From contig NZ_GG657552.1 in the NCBI RefSeq assembly GCF_000157995.1, positions 1-36,761 on the forward strand: a stretch of DNA of 36,761 bases, read 5' to 3'. Of the stretch, positions 19,252 through 27,984 are shown one piece after another. The position numbers and the translations under genes were made by a program. This DNA comes from Holdemania filiformis DSM 12042 (lineage in GTDB: Bacteria; Bacillota_I; Bacilli_A; Erysipelotrichales; Erysipelotrichaceae). Each line of letters begins with the position of its first letter. The first letter of the stretch is position 1. The notes beneath the pieces were generated by a model. That model made no database searches, had not been told where the DNA came from, and worked only from the letters and a program-made list of their open reading frames with translations.

Positions 19252-20033
19252 ATCAGCAGGAGCGCTGCGTCTGGCTGATCCGTCAGCTTCTGCGTGAACA
19301 GAGATGGGAAGATCAAATAGAAATTCCCGATCAATTTCCTCAGTGCCAACGCTTGCTGCGCGGCCTGATGAACGTCCGTCCACCCTGGCCGGCGGATCCG
19401 GAATGGCTGCGGATTCAGGACGATTATTTACAGACTGAACTGAATTCTTCTGTCATACCCGATGCAACCGAATTGCCTGAGCTGGAGCCGGGCATCAGTC
19501 TGTGGCAGGGCGATATCACCAAAATCAAGGCGGACGCGATCGTCAACGCCGCCAACAATGCACTGTTAGGCTGCTTTATTCCTAATCATGGCTGTATTGA
19601 CAACGCGATTCACTCGGCGGCCGGGATCCAGTTGCGACAGGCTTGCCAGACCTTGATGGAAAAACAAAAAATGCCGGAGCCAGTCGGCCAGGCTAAAATC
19701 ACGCCGGGCTTTAATCTGCCGGCTTCGTGGGTTTTGCATACTGTCGGTCCGCAAATTCAGGGTGTCCTGAAACCCCGGCATTGCGAGCAGCTGGCTTCCT
19801 GTTATACCGCGTGCTTGCAGAAAGCGGCTGATTTTCAGTTGAAAACGCTGGTCTTCTGCTGCATCTCGACAGGGGAGTATCACTTTCCTCCGCAGACGGC
19901 GGCGCCGATAGCGATTCGTACAGTCCGGACATTTCTGGCCCGCAGCGGCTATCCATTCAAGGTTATATTTAACGTATTCCGCGATCAGGATGCTCAGCTT
20001 TACCGCTCACTGCTGGGACACTCCGACGACTGA
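19248..20033 (+). CDS. Zinc-dependent macrodomain ADP-ribosyl hydrolase
   Basis: A 261-residue macrodomain protein of the type found beside SirTM genes. An N-terminal helical region (1-80) is followed by the macrodomain: LWQGDITKIKADAIVNAANN (85-104), then GCFIPNHGCIDNAIHSAAG, where C109, H114 and C116 are the likely zinc ligands of the Zn-macro group. Such enzymes remove ADP-ribose from acceptor proteins. It overlaps the ferredoxin fusion by 4 nt and precedes the sirtuin by 86 nt, so it is the probable reversing enzyme of that sirtuin. Confidence 0.92.
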   Translation: MNQQERCVWLIRQLLREQRWEDQIEIPDQFPQCQRLLRGLMNVRPPWPADPEWLRIQDDYLQTELNSSVIPDATELPELEPGISLWQGDITKIKADAIVNAANNALLGCFIPNHGCIDNAIHSAAGIQLRQACQTLMEKQKMPEPVGQAKITPGFNLPASWVLHTVGPQIQGVLKPRHCEQLASCYTACLQKAADFQLKTLVFCCISTGEYHFPPQTAAPIAIRTVRTFLARSGYPFKVIFNVFRDQDAQLYRSLLGHSDD

Positions 20034-20119
20034 TCCGTGATCTGGTTTGTTATGGGAAACCGGAATAGGTTGAAACAGAGTTCCTTTTATTCTATCAATC
20101 CGAAAGGCAGGAATTGACA

Positions 20120-20986
20120 ATGCAAGAGAAACAAGACAAGTCCCAGGAAGGGGCCATTGCGGCTTTGCGGAAAGCATTGAAGGAGGCGCAGGCCGTCGTG
20201 ATCGGCGCGGGGGCCGGCCTCTCCATCAGCGCCGGCTTCTCGATGTCTGGTCCGCGATTTTATGAACATTTCCAGGATTTCGCGGATGCGTATGGATTTC
20301 AAGATATGTATTCCGGCGGATTTTACCCATTTGATACGCTGGAGGAATACTGGGCCTATTGGAGCCGGTATATTGAGCTGAACCGGTACAGCCCTGCCCG
20401 CTATCCGGTGTATGAACGGCTGCTGGAACTCGTGCAGGGGAAGGATTATTTTGTGATCACGACCAATGTCGATCATCAGTTCCAGAGGGCGGGATTCGAT
20501 CATCACCGCTTGTTCTACATGCAGGGCGATTATGGACTGTGGCAATGCAGCGTGTCGTGTCACCAGAAAACCTATGACAATGAGGCGCTTGTGCATGAAA
20601 TGGTTCGGTCGCAAACCAATCTTCGGATCCCCTCGCGGCTGATTCCCCGCTGTCCCCGCTGCGGCAAACCGATGAGTATGAATCTGCGGATCGACGCCAC
20701 CTTTGTCGAGGATCCAGGCTGGCATGCGGCGGCTCGGCGCTATGGCGATTTTCTCCGGCGGCATGCGCACAAAAAAATATTGTTTTTGGAGCTGGGGGTG
20801 GGACTGAATACGCCGGGGATTATAAAATACCCTTTCTGGCAGAGGACGACGCAAAATCCCCAGGCCATGTATGCTTGCCTGAATCTTGGTGAAGTCTATG
20901 CGCCGGAAGAAATCGCGGAAAGATCAATCTGTCTGAGCGTGAACATTCGCGACTTCTATTTAACATCGTCTGATCTCAAATTTTAA
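20120..20986 (+). CDS. Class M sirtuin (SirTM) protein ADP-ribosyltransferase
   Basis: The 288-residue protein has the sirtuin Rossmann start VVIGAGAGLSISAGFSMSG (27-44), the NAD-binding TTNVD with N116, and a zinc finger C143/C147/C178/C181. The usual catalytic His is Gln135 (FYMQGDYG), as known for SirTM enzymes, which ADP-ribosylate proteins rather than deacetylate them. I start at ATG 20120 with GGCAGGA upstream; TTG 20114 would add two residues. In streptococci and staphylococci SirTM modifies a lipoylated GcvH-like protein encoded in the same operon; no such gene or lipoate ligase gene lies in this window. Its target here is unknown. Confidence 0.9.
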   Translation: MQEKQDKSQEGAIAALRKALKEAQAVVIGAGAGLSISAGFSMSGPRFYEHFQDFADAYGFQDMYSGGFYPFDTLEEYWAYWSRYIELNRYSPARYPVYERLLELVQGKDYFVITTNVDHQFQRAGFDHHRLFYMQGDYGLWQCSVSCHQKTYDNEALVHEMVRSQTNLRIPSRLIPRCPRCGKPMSMNLRIDATFVEDPGWHAAARRYGDFLRRHAHKKILFLELGVGLNTPGIIKYPFWQRTTQNPQAMYACLNLGEVYAPEEIAERSICLSVNIRDFYLTSSDLKF

Positions 20987-21016
20987 CGTTCAACAACCGC
21001 TGGAACCTCATGAATT

Positions 21017-21910
21017 TCAAGCAACCTGAAGCCTGTTATGTTCCTTCCGGTATTGCGTCGGACTTTGGTCAAAGCCTTTGCGGAAAGCCTCCGCGTAGTA
21101 GCTGGCGCTGCCAAAACCGACGGCCAGCGCGATCTCCGTTACGGACATGGCGGTGTTCCGCAGCAGCTCTAGGCTTTGATAAAGGCGGTATTGATTGACG
21201 TAGGCCATCGGCGTCTGATTCAGAAAGCGCATGAACAATTTGCAGCATTTACTTTGCCCGACCGCTCCGCTGGCGGCGATTTGAGCCAACGTTAACTTTT
21301 GGGCAAAGCGCAGATGAATGGTTCCGACCATGACTTTTAAACAACGCAGATCCGGATTTTCTACATCGGTTACAACCGCAGGAGGAAGGTTTTCCACCAG
21401 CAGCGCTCCGATCGCAGCCATCCTGGACAAGGCCTGAAGCGGGGCAGAATGGGTGTCAGCTCCGGCTTCAATCGCCAGAATATGATCACGGATTTCTTTC
21501 TGCCACGGAATTTCCGGCCGCAAAAAAACGAAGGGGGCCGCAGTGTTTTCGATCAGCGGATCAATAAGATTCCGTTTGAATGAAGGCAGCGGACAAAGCA
21601 GCTGCGGATGCAGAAGCAGACATAGGAACGTACATTCTGTCCGGTCGGGGGAAAATCCATAGTGCATCTGACGGGCGTTGACGATGAGCCCCTCACCGCT
21701 GTTTAACGTTAAAATCTCGCCGCTGACATTGTAGCTCATCGATCCCGAGTGCACGACAATGAACTCCAGATCCTCATGCCAATGATTCAGCGCGGTATAA
21801 TTGGGATAATCGGAGAGCCGGCCCGGACAATGATAAATCGGATAGGCCGGATCGTTGTAGCGGATTTTTTCCGATGCGTCAGCGTTAAGTTCTACTTGTG
21901 TTTTCATCAT
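21017..21910 (-). CDS. AraC-family transcriptional regulator
   Basis: A 297-residue regulator with an N-terminal cupin-like sensor (NHWHEDLEFIVVHSGSMSY, then LNSGEGLIVNARQMHYG) and a C-terminal double HTH (LTLAQIAASGAVGQSKCCKLF, then MSVTEIALAVGFGSASYYAEAFRKGFDQSPTQYR). Two ATG codons sit in tandem; GAGGTG fits the second one (21907) better. It is convergent with the sirtuin gene and divergent from the PHP phosphatase gene, which has a good -10 but poor -35 and may be its target. Confidence 0.88.
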   Translation of the reverse strand: MMKTQVELNADASEKIRYNDPAYPIYHCPGRLSDYPNYTALNHWHEDLEFIVVHSGSMSYNVSGEILTLNSGEGLIVNARQMHYGFSPDRTECTFLCLLLHPQLLCPLPSFKRNLIDPLIENTAAPFVFLRPEIPWQKEIRDHILAIEAGADTHSAPLQALSRMAAIGALLVENLPPAVVTDVENPDLRCLKVMVGTIHLRFAQKLTLAQIAASGAVGQSKCCKLFMRFLNQTPMAYVNQYRLYQSLELLRNTAMSVTEIALAVGFGSASYYAEAFRKGFDQSPTQYRKEHNRLQVA

Positions 21911-21973
21911 TCACCTCGCAGGATTGTTATAGAAATACGCAGGATAAGAATAGAAAAGATTAAAAATTCACTC

Positions 21974-21979
21974 TATAAT
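21974..21979 (+). promoter_or_regulatory. -10 box for the PHP phosphatase gene
   Basis: TATAAT is perfect, but no -35 box lies at 16-18 bp upstream. This suggests an activator-dependent promoter, perhaps using the divergent AraC protein. Confidence 0.4.
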
Positions 21980-22019
21980 TATGGATAGATTGGAGATATC
22001 AGTCAAGGAGGGGAACACG

Positions 22020-22850
22020 ATGTTTGCGGATTATCATGTCCATACCGAATTCAGCGACGATTCCGTTTATCCGATGGAAAGCGTCGTTCAGGATGCGATC
22101 CGGATGAAAATAGACGAGCTTTGCTTTACCGATCATGTCGATTATGGAATCAAGGAAGACTGGGACAGCGGCAAGCCGATTGTATATCGGGGGCAGGATC
22201 CGCTGGCGAATGTCGACACGCCGCGCTACATCCGCGAAATTGATCGGATGAAGCAGAAATACGGCGGCCAGATCACGCTCAAAATCGGGCTGGAGTTTGG
22301 CGTTCAGGTTCATACGATCGGTCAGTTTGAGGCCTTGTTCAAACGGTATTCCTGGGATTTTATTCTTCTTTCGATCCACCAGGTGGAAAATCAGGAACTC
22401 TGGACACAGGATTTCCAGCGTGGGAAATCACAGCAGGAATACAATGAACGCTACTATCAGGAATTGCTGGAGGTTGTTCAGAAATATAAGCATTACAGCG
22501 TACTGGGACATCTGGATTTGATCAAGCGCTACGATCCTGCGGGAATTTATCCGTTTGAGCGGGTCAGACCATGGATTGAGAAGATTTTGAAGGTGGTCGT
22601 CGCGGAGGGGAAGGGGATTGAAATCAATACGTCGGCGAAGCGCTACGGATTGACAGAAACAATGCCCTCCATCGAGATTTTGAAATGTTACCGGGAATGC
22701 GGCGGCCGGATCGTGACGATCGGCAGCGACAGTCACAAACCAGAGCATCTGGGAGCCGGGATCAGCGAAGCGAAGGAACTTCTGAAATCGCTGGGTTTTG
22801 ACAGCTACTGCACGTTTGATCAGATGCAGCCTGTCTTCCATGACCTGTAA
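22020..22850 (+). CDS. PHP-domain histidinol-phosphatase-like hydrolase (HisJ family)
   Basis: A 276-residue metal-dependent phosphoesterase. PHP motifs are all present in order: DYHVHTEFSDDS, FTDHVDYG, GLEFGVQ, LLSIHQVENQ, LGHLDLIKRY, and GSDSHKPEHLG. This set binds three metals in HisJ-type histidinol-phosphate phosphatases. AAGGAGGGG fits the start at 22020. No other histidine biosynthesis gene is nearby, so the true substrate may be another phosphate ester. A terminator follows at 22882. Confidence 0.85.
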   Translation: MFADYHVHTEFSDDSVYPMESVVQDAIRMKIDELCFTDHVDYGIKEDWDSGKPIVYRGQDPLANVDTPRYIREIDRMKQKYGGQITLKIGLEFGVQVHTIGQFEALFKRYSWDFILLSIHQVENQELWTQDFQRGKSQQEYNERYYQELLEVVQKYKHYSVLGHLDLIKRYDPAGIYPFERVRPWIEKILKVVVAEGKGIEINTSAKRYGLTETMPSIEILKCYRECGGRIVTIGSDSHKPEHLGAGISEAKELLKSLGFDSYCTFDQMQPVFHDL

Positions 22851-22881
22851 AGAATAAACGGTCATTCATAACGGATAAGAG

Positions 22882-22905
22882 AAGGTCGGTGAACCGGCCT
22901 TTTTG
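22882..22905 (+). terminator. Terminator after PHP phosphatase
   Basis: AAGGTCGG at 22882-22889 pairs with CCGGCCTT at 22894-22901 with one G-U pair, followed by T residues. Confidence 0.8.
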
Positions 22906-22964
22906 CGTCAGAACGGGCGAAAGTAGAAAAGTGGAATCAAAAGAGCTTGAATCTTATAGAGATC

Positions 22965-22979
22965 TGTTAGAAACTAACA
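22965..22979. promoter_or_regulatory. Perfect palindrome TGTTAG-AAA-CTAACA, possible operator
   Basis: The 6-bp arms match exactly. It lies 10 bp after a TATAGA (22955-22960) that could be a -10 box and 60 bp before the frameshifted gene. A repressor site is likely by position; the regulator is not identified. Confidence 0.4.
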
Positions 22980-23037
22980 TCAGGAAGATCGCGGAGTCCG
23001 GCGTGTATTCGCGGTCATTTTTAAAGGAGCGGAATCA

Positions 23038-25307
23038 ATGAAATTAGAATGGACGGAAACAGGAAAAATAAAAAGTTGTGTTTTTCATGAGGAAGCGGTG
23101 TCTTTTCGGCAGGATGACTACGGCGGTCCGGCCTGGCAATGCCGGTTAGGGGAAGAACTGCGCACGTCAACGACACCGCGTTATCGGGAAGGCTGGTTTA
23201 AGGAAGCCTTCTTCGGTGTGGAGCTGCGTTATCGTTTCCAGACGGAAGGGGATAGTCTGATCATCGAGGCGGAAGCGGAGAATCAAAGCTCGCAGACGAT
23301 GCCGCTGGATCAGCTGGGCTGCGCATCGGGCTGGACTGCGCCATGGAAAGCTATCCGCAATGGGACACGGTGTTCGTGCCGACGCTATTGCGGTGCGAGA
23401 AAACGTATTTCTGGGGTTTTCTGTCCAGTCCTTTAGGCCGGCGGCTTGGGATTTACAGTCCGGATCCGATCGCCAGCTGGCATCTCGACTACAACCGGTT
23501 TTTCGCGGATGGCGGACATCGGATCATGACGTTCTGTCTGGATTTTCTGCAAAGCGGGAAGCTGCCGGACCGGCATCCTCAATCCCAGCCGCTTAAGCCG
23601 TGGGAAACGCGCCGTTGGCGGATTGAAATCGCGGAGCTGGCTCCGGAACAAACCGTGCCATCGTGGCTGGCGGAAAAGGGCGTACCGGTTTTCGCGGGTG
23701 AGCGCTGGAGCGCGGAATGCAGGAGTCCGCTGGAATTTGAACTGTTGTCCCGGACCGAACCGACGCTGATGGCTGAAGGCCGGCCAGTGCCTTGTCTGCT
23801 GAAAAAGTCAGGCGTGTATACAGTGCGGCTGGAATCAGATCAGCCCCGTGAACTTCGTCTGACAGTCTCGAACGGGAAGCATCAGAGCGAAGCCTGGGTG
23901 CAGTTTATCCATCCGTGGCGGACGATCATGGAAGAAGCGGCGCGTCAGTCGCTGAGTCAGCCGCAGAAAATGGGAACTCATTGCGAAAGCTGGTATGGTT
24001 TGTTTACCGGCGCGGCGGCGATTCTCCATCATCTGGATTTTGACTGCGCGGCGTATCTTGAGAAGGTCCGCGAACTGGTGTCGCTGGGCTTTGACGTTGA
24101 ACAAGGCTGCCCGACCGTGCATCCCGGCCGAATTCAGAACACCGCCTGCATGATCGGTTTAATGGCGGATCTCGGCGCCGCGCTGCACAGTACGGAACCG
24201 CTGGAGCTGGGTGCGAAGCTGGCTGACTGGCTGATCGAACACAGTCAGCGGGAAGACGGTGCTTTCTGCAACGGCAAAGGAAAGCACTACACAAGTGTTA
24301 TTTATATTGCGAAAAGCCTGCTCGAGCTGGTTCTGGAAGAACGCCGGCAGCCGGAAGCTTCCTGGCATGCGCGCGCTCAGCGGCACTTTGAGGCGGCGAA
24401 GCGGGCAATTGATGAGCTGGCGCTGCATCGCGATAACATTGAAACCGAAGGCCAGGCCACGCTGGAGGATGGGATGCTGACATGCTCTGTCGCGCAGCTG
24501 ACGATGCTGGCGAAAATGCTGGAGCCGGAAGAACGCCGGCCGTATATCGAAGCGGCAGAATGCTTAGTCCGCAAGCACCGCTGTCTGGAACGGAGTGTCG
24601 TGGCGGACAGCCGCTGCAGCGGAACGACGCTGCGGTTCTGGGAGGCGCAGTACGACGTGCTGACAATGGGCAACATGATCAATTCTCCGCATGGCTGGAG
24701 CGCCTGGAAGGTGTACGGCATGATGGATCTGTATCTGCTGAGCGGCCGGCGCGAATATCTGATCGACGCGATGAATACGCTGATGAGCTGCATCAGTCTG
24801 CTGGATGTGGAAAACAAGACGCTGAACTGGGCGTTTGTGCCCGATCCGCACCGCGAGGTCATGACCTTCGTTCCGGATCCGGAAAACCCCGGCCGCGGAA
24901 AGTTTCAGGCCCGGACGATCGCGGAGGAGCGCGTCGGAATGATCAGCGGCTGGTATCATGCGCCCAAAGATACCGCGGTGTTCGGCTATCTCGGCAGCTG
25001 GCCGGACGTGACGACGGATCAGGGTGGCTGCTGCGACAACGATGTGCATGAGATTTTTAAATGCGTGGAGGAAGTCATATTAACCCGCGCTTATGTTCAT
25101 GAGGAGGACGGCCGGCGGGACGCGTTTCACTGCACGGTGGAAAACACGGCGAAGGGACTGACGATCCGGCCGCGGGAAACCTTAGTGGATCAGGTCCATG
25201 TCCGATTAACGCAGCCGATGAACGTCACGGTGGAGTTTGCCGGTGAGCGAGTGAACGCCCGGCTGCAAAACGGCTGGATCACCCGGACAGGAATCCGGGC
25301 CGAGTGA
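23038..25307 (+). pseudogene. Large soluble enzyme-like gene interrupted by one frameshift
   Basis: Two reading frames together look like one protein of about 756 residues. The first frame is good from MKLEWTETGKIKSC to about MPLDQLG; after that its sequence turns into low-quality residues before a stop at 23434. The second frame contains a clean continuation, GLRIGLDCAMESYPQWDT, before its first Met at 23343. Loss of one base within the GGG at 23316-23318 explains the break. The C-terminal part is rich in helices with Trp and Cys (GGCCDNDVHEIFKCVEE), suggestive of an alpha/alpha-barrel glycan-acting enzyme, but I do not recognise the family. It could be a real pseudogene or a sequence error. 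The 3' end overlaps by 4 nt a possible GTG start of the next gene. Confidence 0.7.
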
Positions 25308-25327
25308 AACGGCAGAGGAGAAAGACC

Positions 25328-26563
25328 ATGACGGGAAAATGGAAAATCGGGATCGCCGTCAGCGCCCTGTTGTTAAGCGGGTGCGCCAAAGCAAGTACAC
25401 TGCCGAAGAAGAACGAGCCGCTGACGCTGGTCGTCGCCACGGATCTGCATTATTTAGCGCCTGAGCTGCATGATCAGGGCGAACGCTTTCAACGTTTGAT
25501 TGAGCAAAGCGACGGCAAGCTGACGGAAGAGAGTGAAGCCCTCGTCGATCAGTTCGTTCAGGAAATGTTGCAGAAGAAACCGCAGGCTGTCCTGCTGAGC
25601 GGTGATCTGACTTTCAACGGCGAAAAGCTCAGCCATCAGCGGCTGGCGCAGAAGCTGCAGGGTCTGACAGAAGCCGGCATCGACGTGTGGGTGATTCCCG
25701 GCAATCATGATCTGAATAACCCTTCGGCTGCTTCCTTCAGTCAGGCTCAGGCCCGGCCCACCGAATCGGTCAGCGCTGCGGAGTTTGCCGCGATCTATCA
25801 GAATCTGACCCGTCATTCCGCAATCAGCTGCGATCCTCAATCGCTGAGCTGCCTTGTCCCGTTGGCGGAAGACGTTCAGCTGCTGCTGATCGACGCCAAT
25901 CGTCCGGAAGATCCGGGCGTTGTGAGCGAAGAAACGCAGCGTTGGATCGAGACACAGCTGGAAAAAGCGCAGGCTGATCAACAAACTGTACTCTCCCTCA
26001 GTCATCAGAACCTGGCTGATCACACAACGATGTTCTCCTCTGGATTTACCGCGCGGGGAGCCGAATCCGTCCGAGCGCTGCTCAGCACTTATGATGTGCG
26101 CGTGAATTTCAGCGGACACATGCATATTCAGCACATTCAGAAGCAGGACGGGCTCACGGATATCGCAACGTCCTCCTTGTCCGTTGCGCCGCTGCATTAC
26201 GGCGTGATTACGCTGGATGCGGACCGCACGCTGCATTATCAGACCGAATCACTGGCTGATCCTGACTTGCAAGGTCAGGCGAAGCTCTGTTTTGATCAGA
26301 CAACCCGGCGGCAAACACAAAGGGCGCTTGAGGCGCTGGAACTGAGTCCGCAGGAAAAGGCGGCGATGGTTGAGCTGGTGGTCACAATGAATGATGAAAT
26401 CTTTGCGGGAACGCTGGCGCAAAACGCGGAGCGGATCTTACAGGATCCCGCCTGGGGGTTATGGCAAAGCACAGGAAAAGACTTGTTTTTCGGTCAGTAT
26501 CTGGAGGCGATGCTCAGCGAAGCGACGCCGGATAATAATGAAATCACAATCGCGCTGCGGTGA
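25328..26563 (+). CDS. Metallophosphoesterase lipoprotein
   Basis: A 411-residue exported protein: MTGKWKIGIAVSALLLSGC has a short signal and lipobox. The calcineurin-like motifs are in order: VVATDLHYL, LLSGDLTFNGE, VIPGNHDLNN, LSHQN and FSGHMHIQH, which bind two metals. I prefer ATG 25328 with AGAGGAGAAAG; the GTG at 25304 would add eight residues and overlap the upstream stop. The 3' part (about 310-411) is helical and of unknown role. Substrate may be an extracellular nucleotide or other phosphodiester; nothing in context decides. Confidence 0.88.
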   Translation: MTGKWKIGIAVSALLLSGCAKASTLPKKNEPLTLVVATDLHYLAPELHDQGERFQRLIEQSDGKLTEESEALVDQFVQEMLQKKPQAVLLSGDLTFNGEKLSHQRLAQKLQGLTEAGIDVWVIPGNHDLNNPSAASFSQAQARPTESVSAAEFAAIYQNLTRHSAISCDPQSLSCLVPLAEDVQLLLIDANRPEDPGVVSEETQRWIETQLEKAQADQQTVLSLSHQNLADHTTMFSSGFTARGAESVRALLSTYDVRVNFSGHMHIQHIQKQDGLTDIATSSLSVAPLHYGVITLDADRTLHYQTESLADPDLQGQAKLCFDQTTRRQTQRALEALELSPQEKAAMVELVVTMNDEIFAGTLAQNAERILQDPAWGLWQSTGKDLFFGQYLEAMLSEATPDNNEITIALR

Positions 26564-26696
26564 ACCAAAAACCGGACAGCCTTCTTTCGGCAATATCCGA
26601 AACCGGGCACAGGCAGGCGGCTCAATTTTTCAGGAAGGAAGCCAATCGCTTTATCCGGTATGCGGAAAATGAATCGCAAACCAGAGAAGATAAGCA
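26564..26696. other. Gap between metallophosphoesterase and nitroreductase genes
   Basis: No convincing gene is seen. An 84-codon reading frame runs through it from GTG 26560 but overlaps the promoter and palindrome described next and has no ribosome site. Confidence 0.4.
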
Positions 26697-26726
26697 TTTT
26701 ACATTTGTAAAATCTGGAACTATACT
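26697..26726 (+). promoter_or_regulatory. Nitroreductase promoter with a TACAnnTGTA operator
   Basis: TTTACA (26698-26703) and TATACT (26721-26726) are separated by exactly 17 bp. The perfect palindrome TTTTACATTTGTAAAA (26697-26712) covers the -35. Its core TACAnnTGTA is the site of CopY/BlaI-family repressors. A leader of about 120 nt follows before the start codon. Confidence 0.65.
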
Positions 26727-26851
26727 GGAGATGAATCAGGATAAATCTGAGCGTCTTCGGTATTTTTTCATTTTGAATCAACTCGCAAAGCGATTCGACG
26801 GAGAAATCATAGAATAATACCGGAACGAACAGATGGAGGGAGGCATGAAAG

Positions 26852-27367
26852 ATGGAATTCACTCAAGTTGTTCAAAATCGTTACTCATGTAAGAAATTCG
26901 ACGGCCGGCCTGTGGAAAAAGCACAGCTGGAAGCAATCTTAGAAGCCGGAAGGCTGGCTCCGACAGCGAAGAATTTGCAGGAACAGAGAATTTACGTCAT
27001 CCAGTCCGAGGCTATACTGGAAAAACTGGATCAGGTCACGCCATGCCGGTATAACGCGTCCACGGTCATCGTGGTTGCCTTCGATAAGAATAACGTGTTT
27101 ACCTATCCGGGCGGACAGCGCGATTCCGGCGTCGAGGATGCGACGATCGTTGCGACGCACATGCTGCTGGCGGCGAAAAACGCGGGTGTCGACAGCTGCT
27201 GGGTCAATTACTTCAATCCAGAAGACATGGCCAGACTGTTGAATTTGCCGGAGAATGAAGAAGTGCTGATGGTTCTCGATCTGGGGTATGCGGCGGAAGG
27301 CTTTAAGGCATTGCCGGCGCACAGTCAGCGCAAGCCGCTTGCCGAGACCGTGACCTATTTGGAGTAA
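26852..27367 (+). CDS. Nitroreductase-family FMN oxidoreductase
   Basis: A 171-residue flavoprotein. The N-terminal RYSCKKFDGRPVEKAQLEAILEAGRLAPTAKNLQ is the nitroreductase signature with FMN-contacting RYS and the APTAKN segment; the middle DATIVATHMLLAAKNAGVDSCWV and C-terminal LDLGYAAEGF are typical. It reduces nitro compounds or quinones with NAD(P)H. GGAGGGAGG lies 8 nt before the start. A flavodoxin follows 15 nt downstream. A CopY-box-like operator at its promoter suggests metal or beta-lactam-type derepression; copper-induced nitroreductases with such boxes are known in lactococci. Confidence 0.9.
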   Translation: MEFTQVVQNRYSCKKFDGRPVEKAQLEAILEAGRLAPTAKNLQEQRIYVIQSEAILEKLDQVTPCRYNASTVIVVAFDKNNVFTYPGGQRDSGVEDATIVATHMLLAAKNAGVDSCWVNYFNPEDMARLLNLPENEEVLMVLDLGYAAEGFKALPAHSQRKPLAETVTYLE

Positions 27368-27382
27368 AAGGAGAATAATGGA

Positions 27383-27856
27383 ATGAGTAAAAAATTAGTC
27401 GCTTATTTTTCAGCCAGCGGAGTAACCGGGAAAGTCGCCAAAACCCTGGCTATCGCAATCAACGCCGATCTGTTTCAGATTGAGCCGGTTACGCCTTATA
27501 CCGATGCCGATTTAAATTGGAACGATCCGCAGTCCCGCAGTTCAGTGGAAATGCAGGATAAAACCTTCCGGCCTCAAGTGAAAAATAAGGTGGAAAAGAT
27601 GGAAGACTATGACACAATCTTCGTCGGATTTCCGATCTGGTGGTATGTCGCACCGACGATCATCAATACTTTTTTGGAACAATATGATCTGACCGGCAAA
27701 AAAGTGATTCCCTTTGCGACTTCCGGTTCCAGCGGGATGGGCAATACCAACGCGGAACTTCGATGCTCCTGTTCCGGCGCGGTTCTTTGCGAAGGCCGGC
27801 GCTTTGCTTCCTCAATTGGGGCTGATGCGCTGAAAGCCTGGGCTGATCCATTCTAA
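27383..27856 (+). CDS. Flavodoxin
   Basis: A 157-residue flavodoxin-like protein. The FMN phosphate loop KKLVAYFSASGVTGKVAKTLA, the segment YDTIFVGFPIWWYVAPTIINTFLE and IPFATSGSSGMGNTNAEL are the family's flavin contacts. It carries electrons, plausibly for the nitroreductase 15 nt upstream. AAGGAG precedes the ATG at 27383; an ATG-GAA-TGA minimal frame at 27378 overlaps that start, which could tune translation. A terminator follows. Confidence 0.9.
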   Translation: MSKKLVAYFSASGVTGKVAKTLAIAINADLFQIEPVTPYTDADLNWNDPQSRSSVEMQDKTFRPQVKNKVEKMEDYDTIFVGFPIWWYVAPTIINTFLEQYDLTGKKVIPFATSGSSGMGNTNAELRCSCSGAVLCEGRRFASSIGADALKAWADPF

Positions 27857-27868
27857 AATACTGCTGAA

Positions 27869-27897
27869 GCACCGTGGAGAACCGCGGTGTTTTTTTC
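27869..27897 (+). terminator. Terminator after flavodoxin
   Basis: CACCG at 27870-27874 pairs with CGGTG at 27885-27889, with further GG/CC pairing inside, followed by eight T. Confidence 0.75.
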
Positions 27898-27920
27898 ATA
27901 TCGAAACTAAAAAAATAAAT

Positions 27921-27984
27921 GTGATCTATTTATCTCAAAAAGATTGACTTTCAATATATGCGTGATATATTTGTCTCATAAAGA
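27921..27984 (+). promoter_or_regulatory. Promoter flanked by two direct repeats (DUF3796/XRE operon)
   Basis: TTGACT at 27944-27949 and TATATT at 27966-27971 have a 16-bp spacer. Two 23-nt repeats at 27921-27943 and 27962-27984 match at 20 of 23 positions. One lies directly upstream of the -35; the other covers the -10. They begin 41 bp apart, about four helical turns. They are good candidates for the site of the XRE regulator of this operon. Confidence 0.6.

Noticed and set aside
23316-23343. Programmed -1 frameshift
   Set aside because: A -1 slip would restore the frame, but no slippery heptamer or stimulatory hairpin is visible; a simple base loss is more likely.
25454-26236. 260-residue reading frame on the minus strand
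   Set aside because: It is antisense to the metallophosphoesterase, whose metal motifs are complete.
26560-26817. 85-residue plus-strand reading frame after the metallophosphoesterase
   Set aside because: It overlaps the nitroreductase promoter and palindrome, and has no ribosome site.
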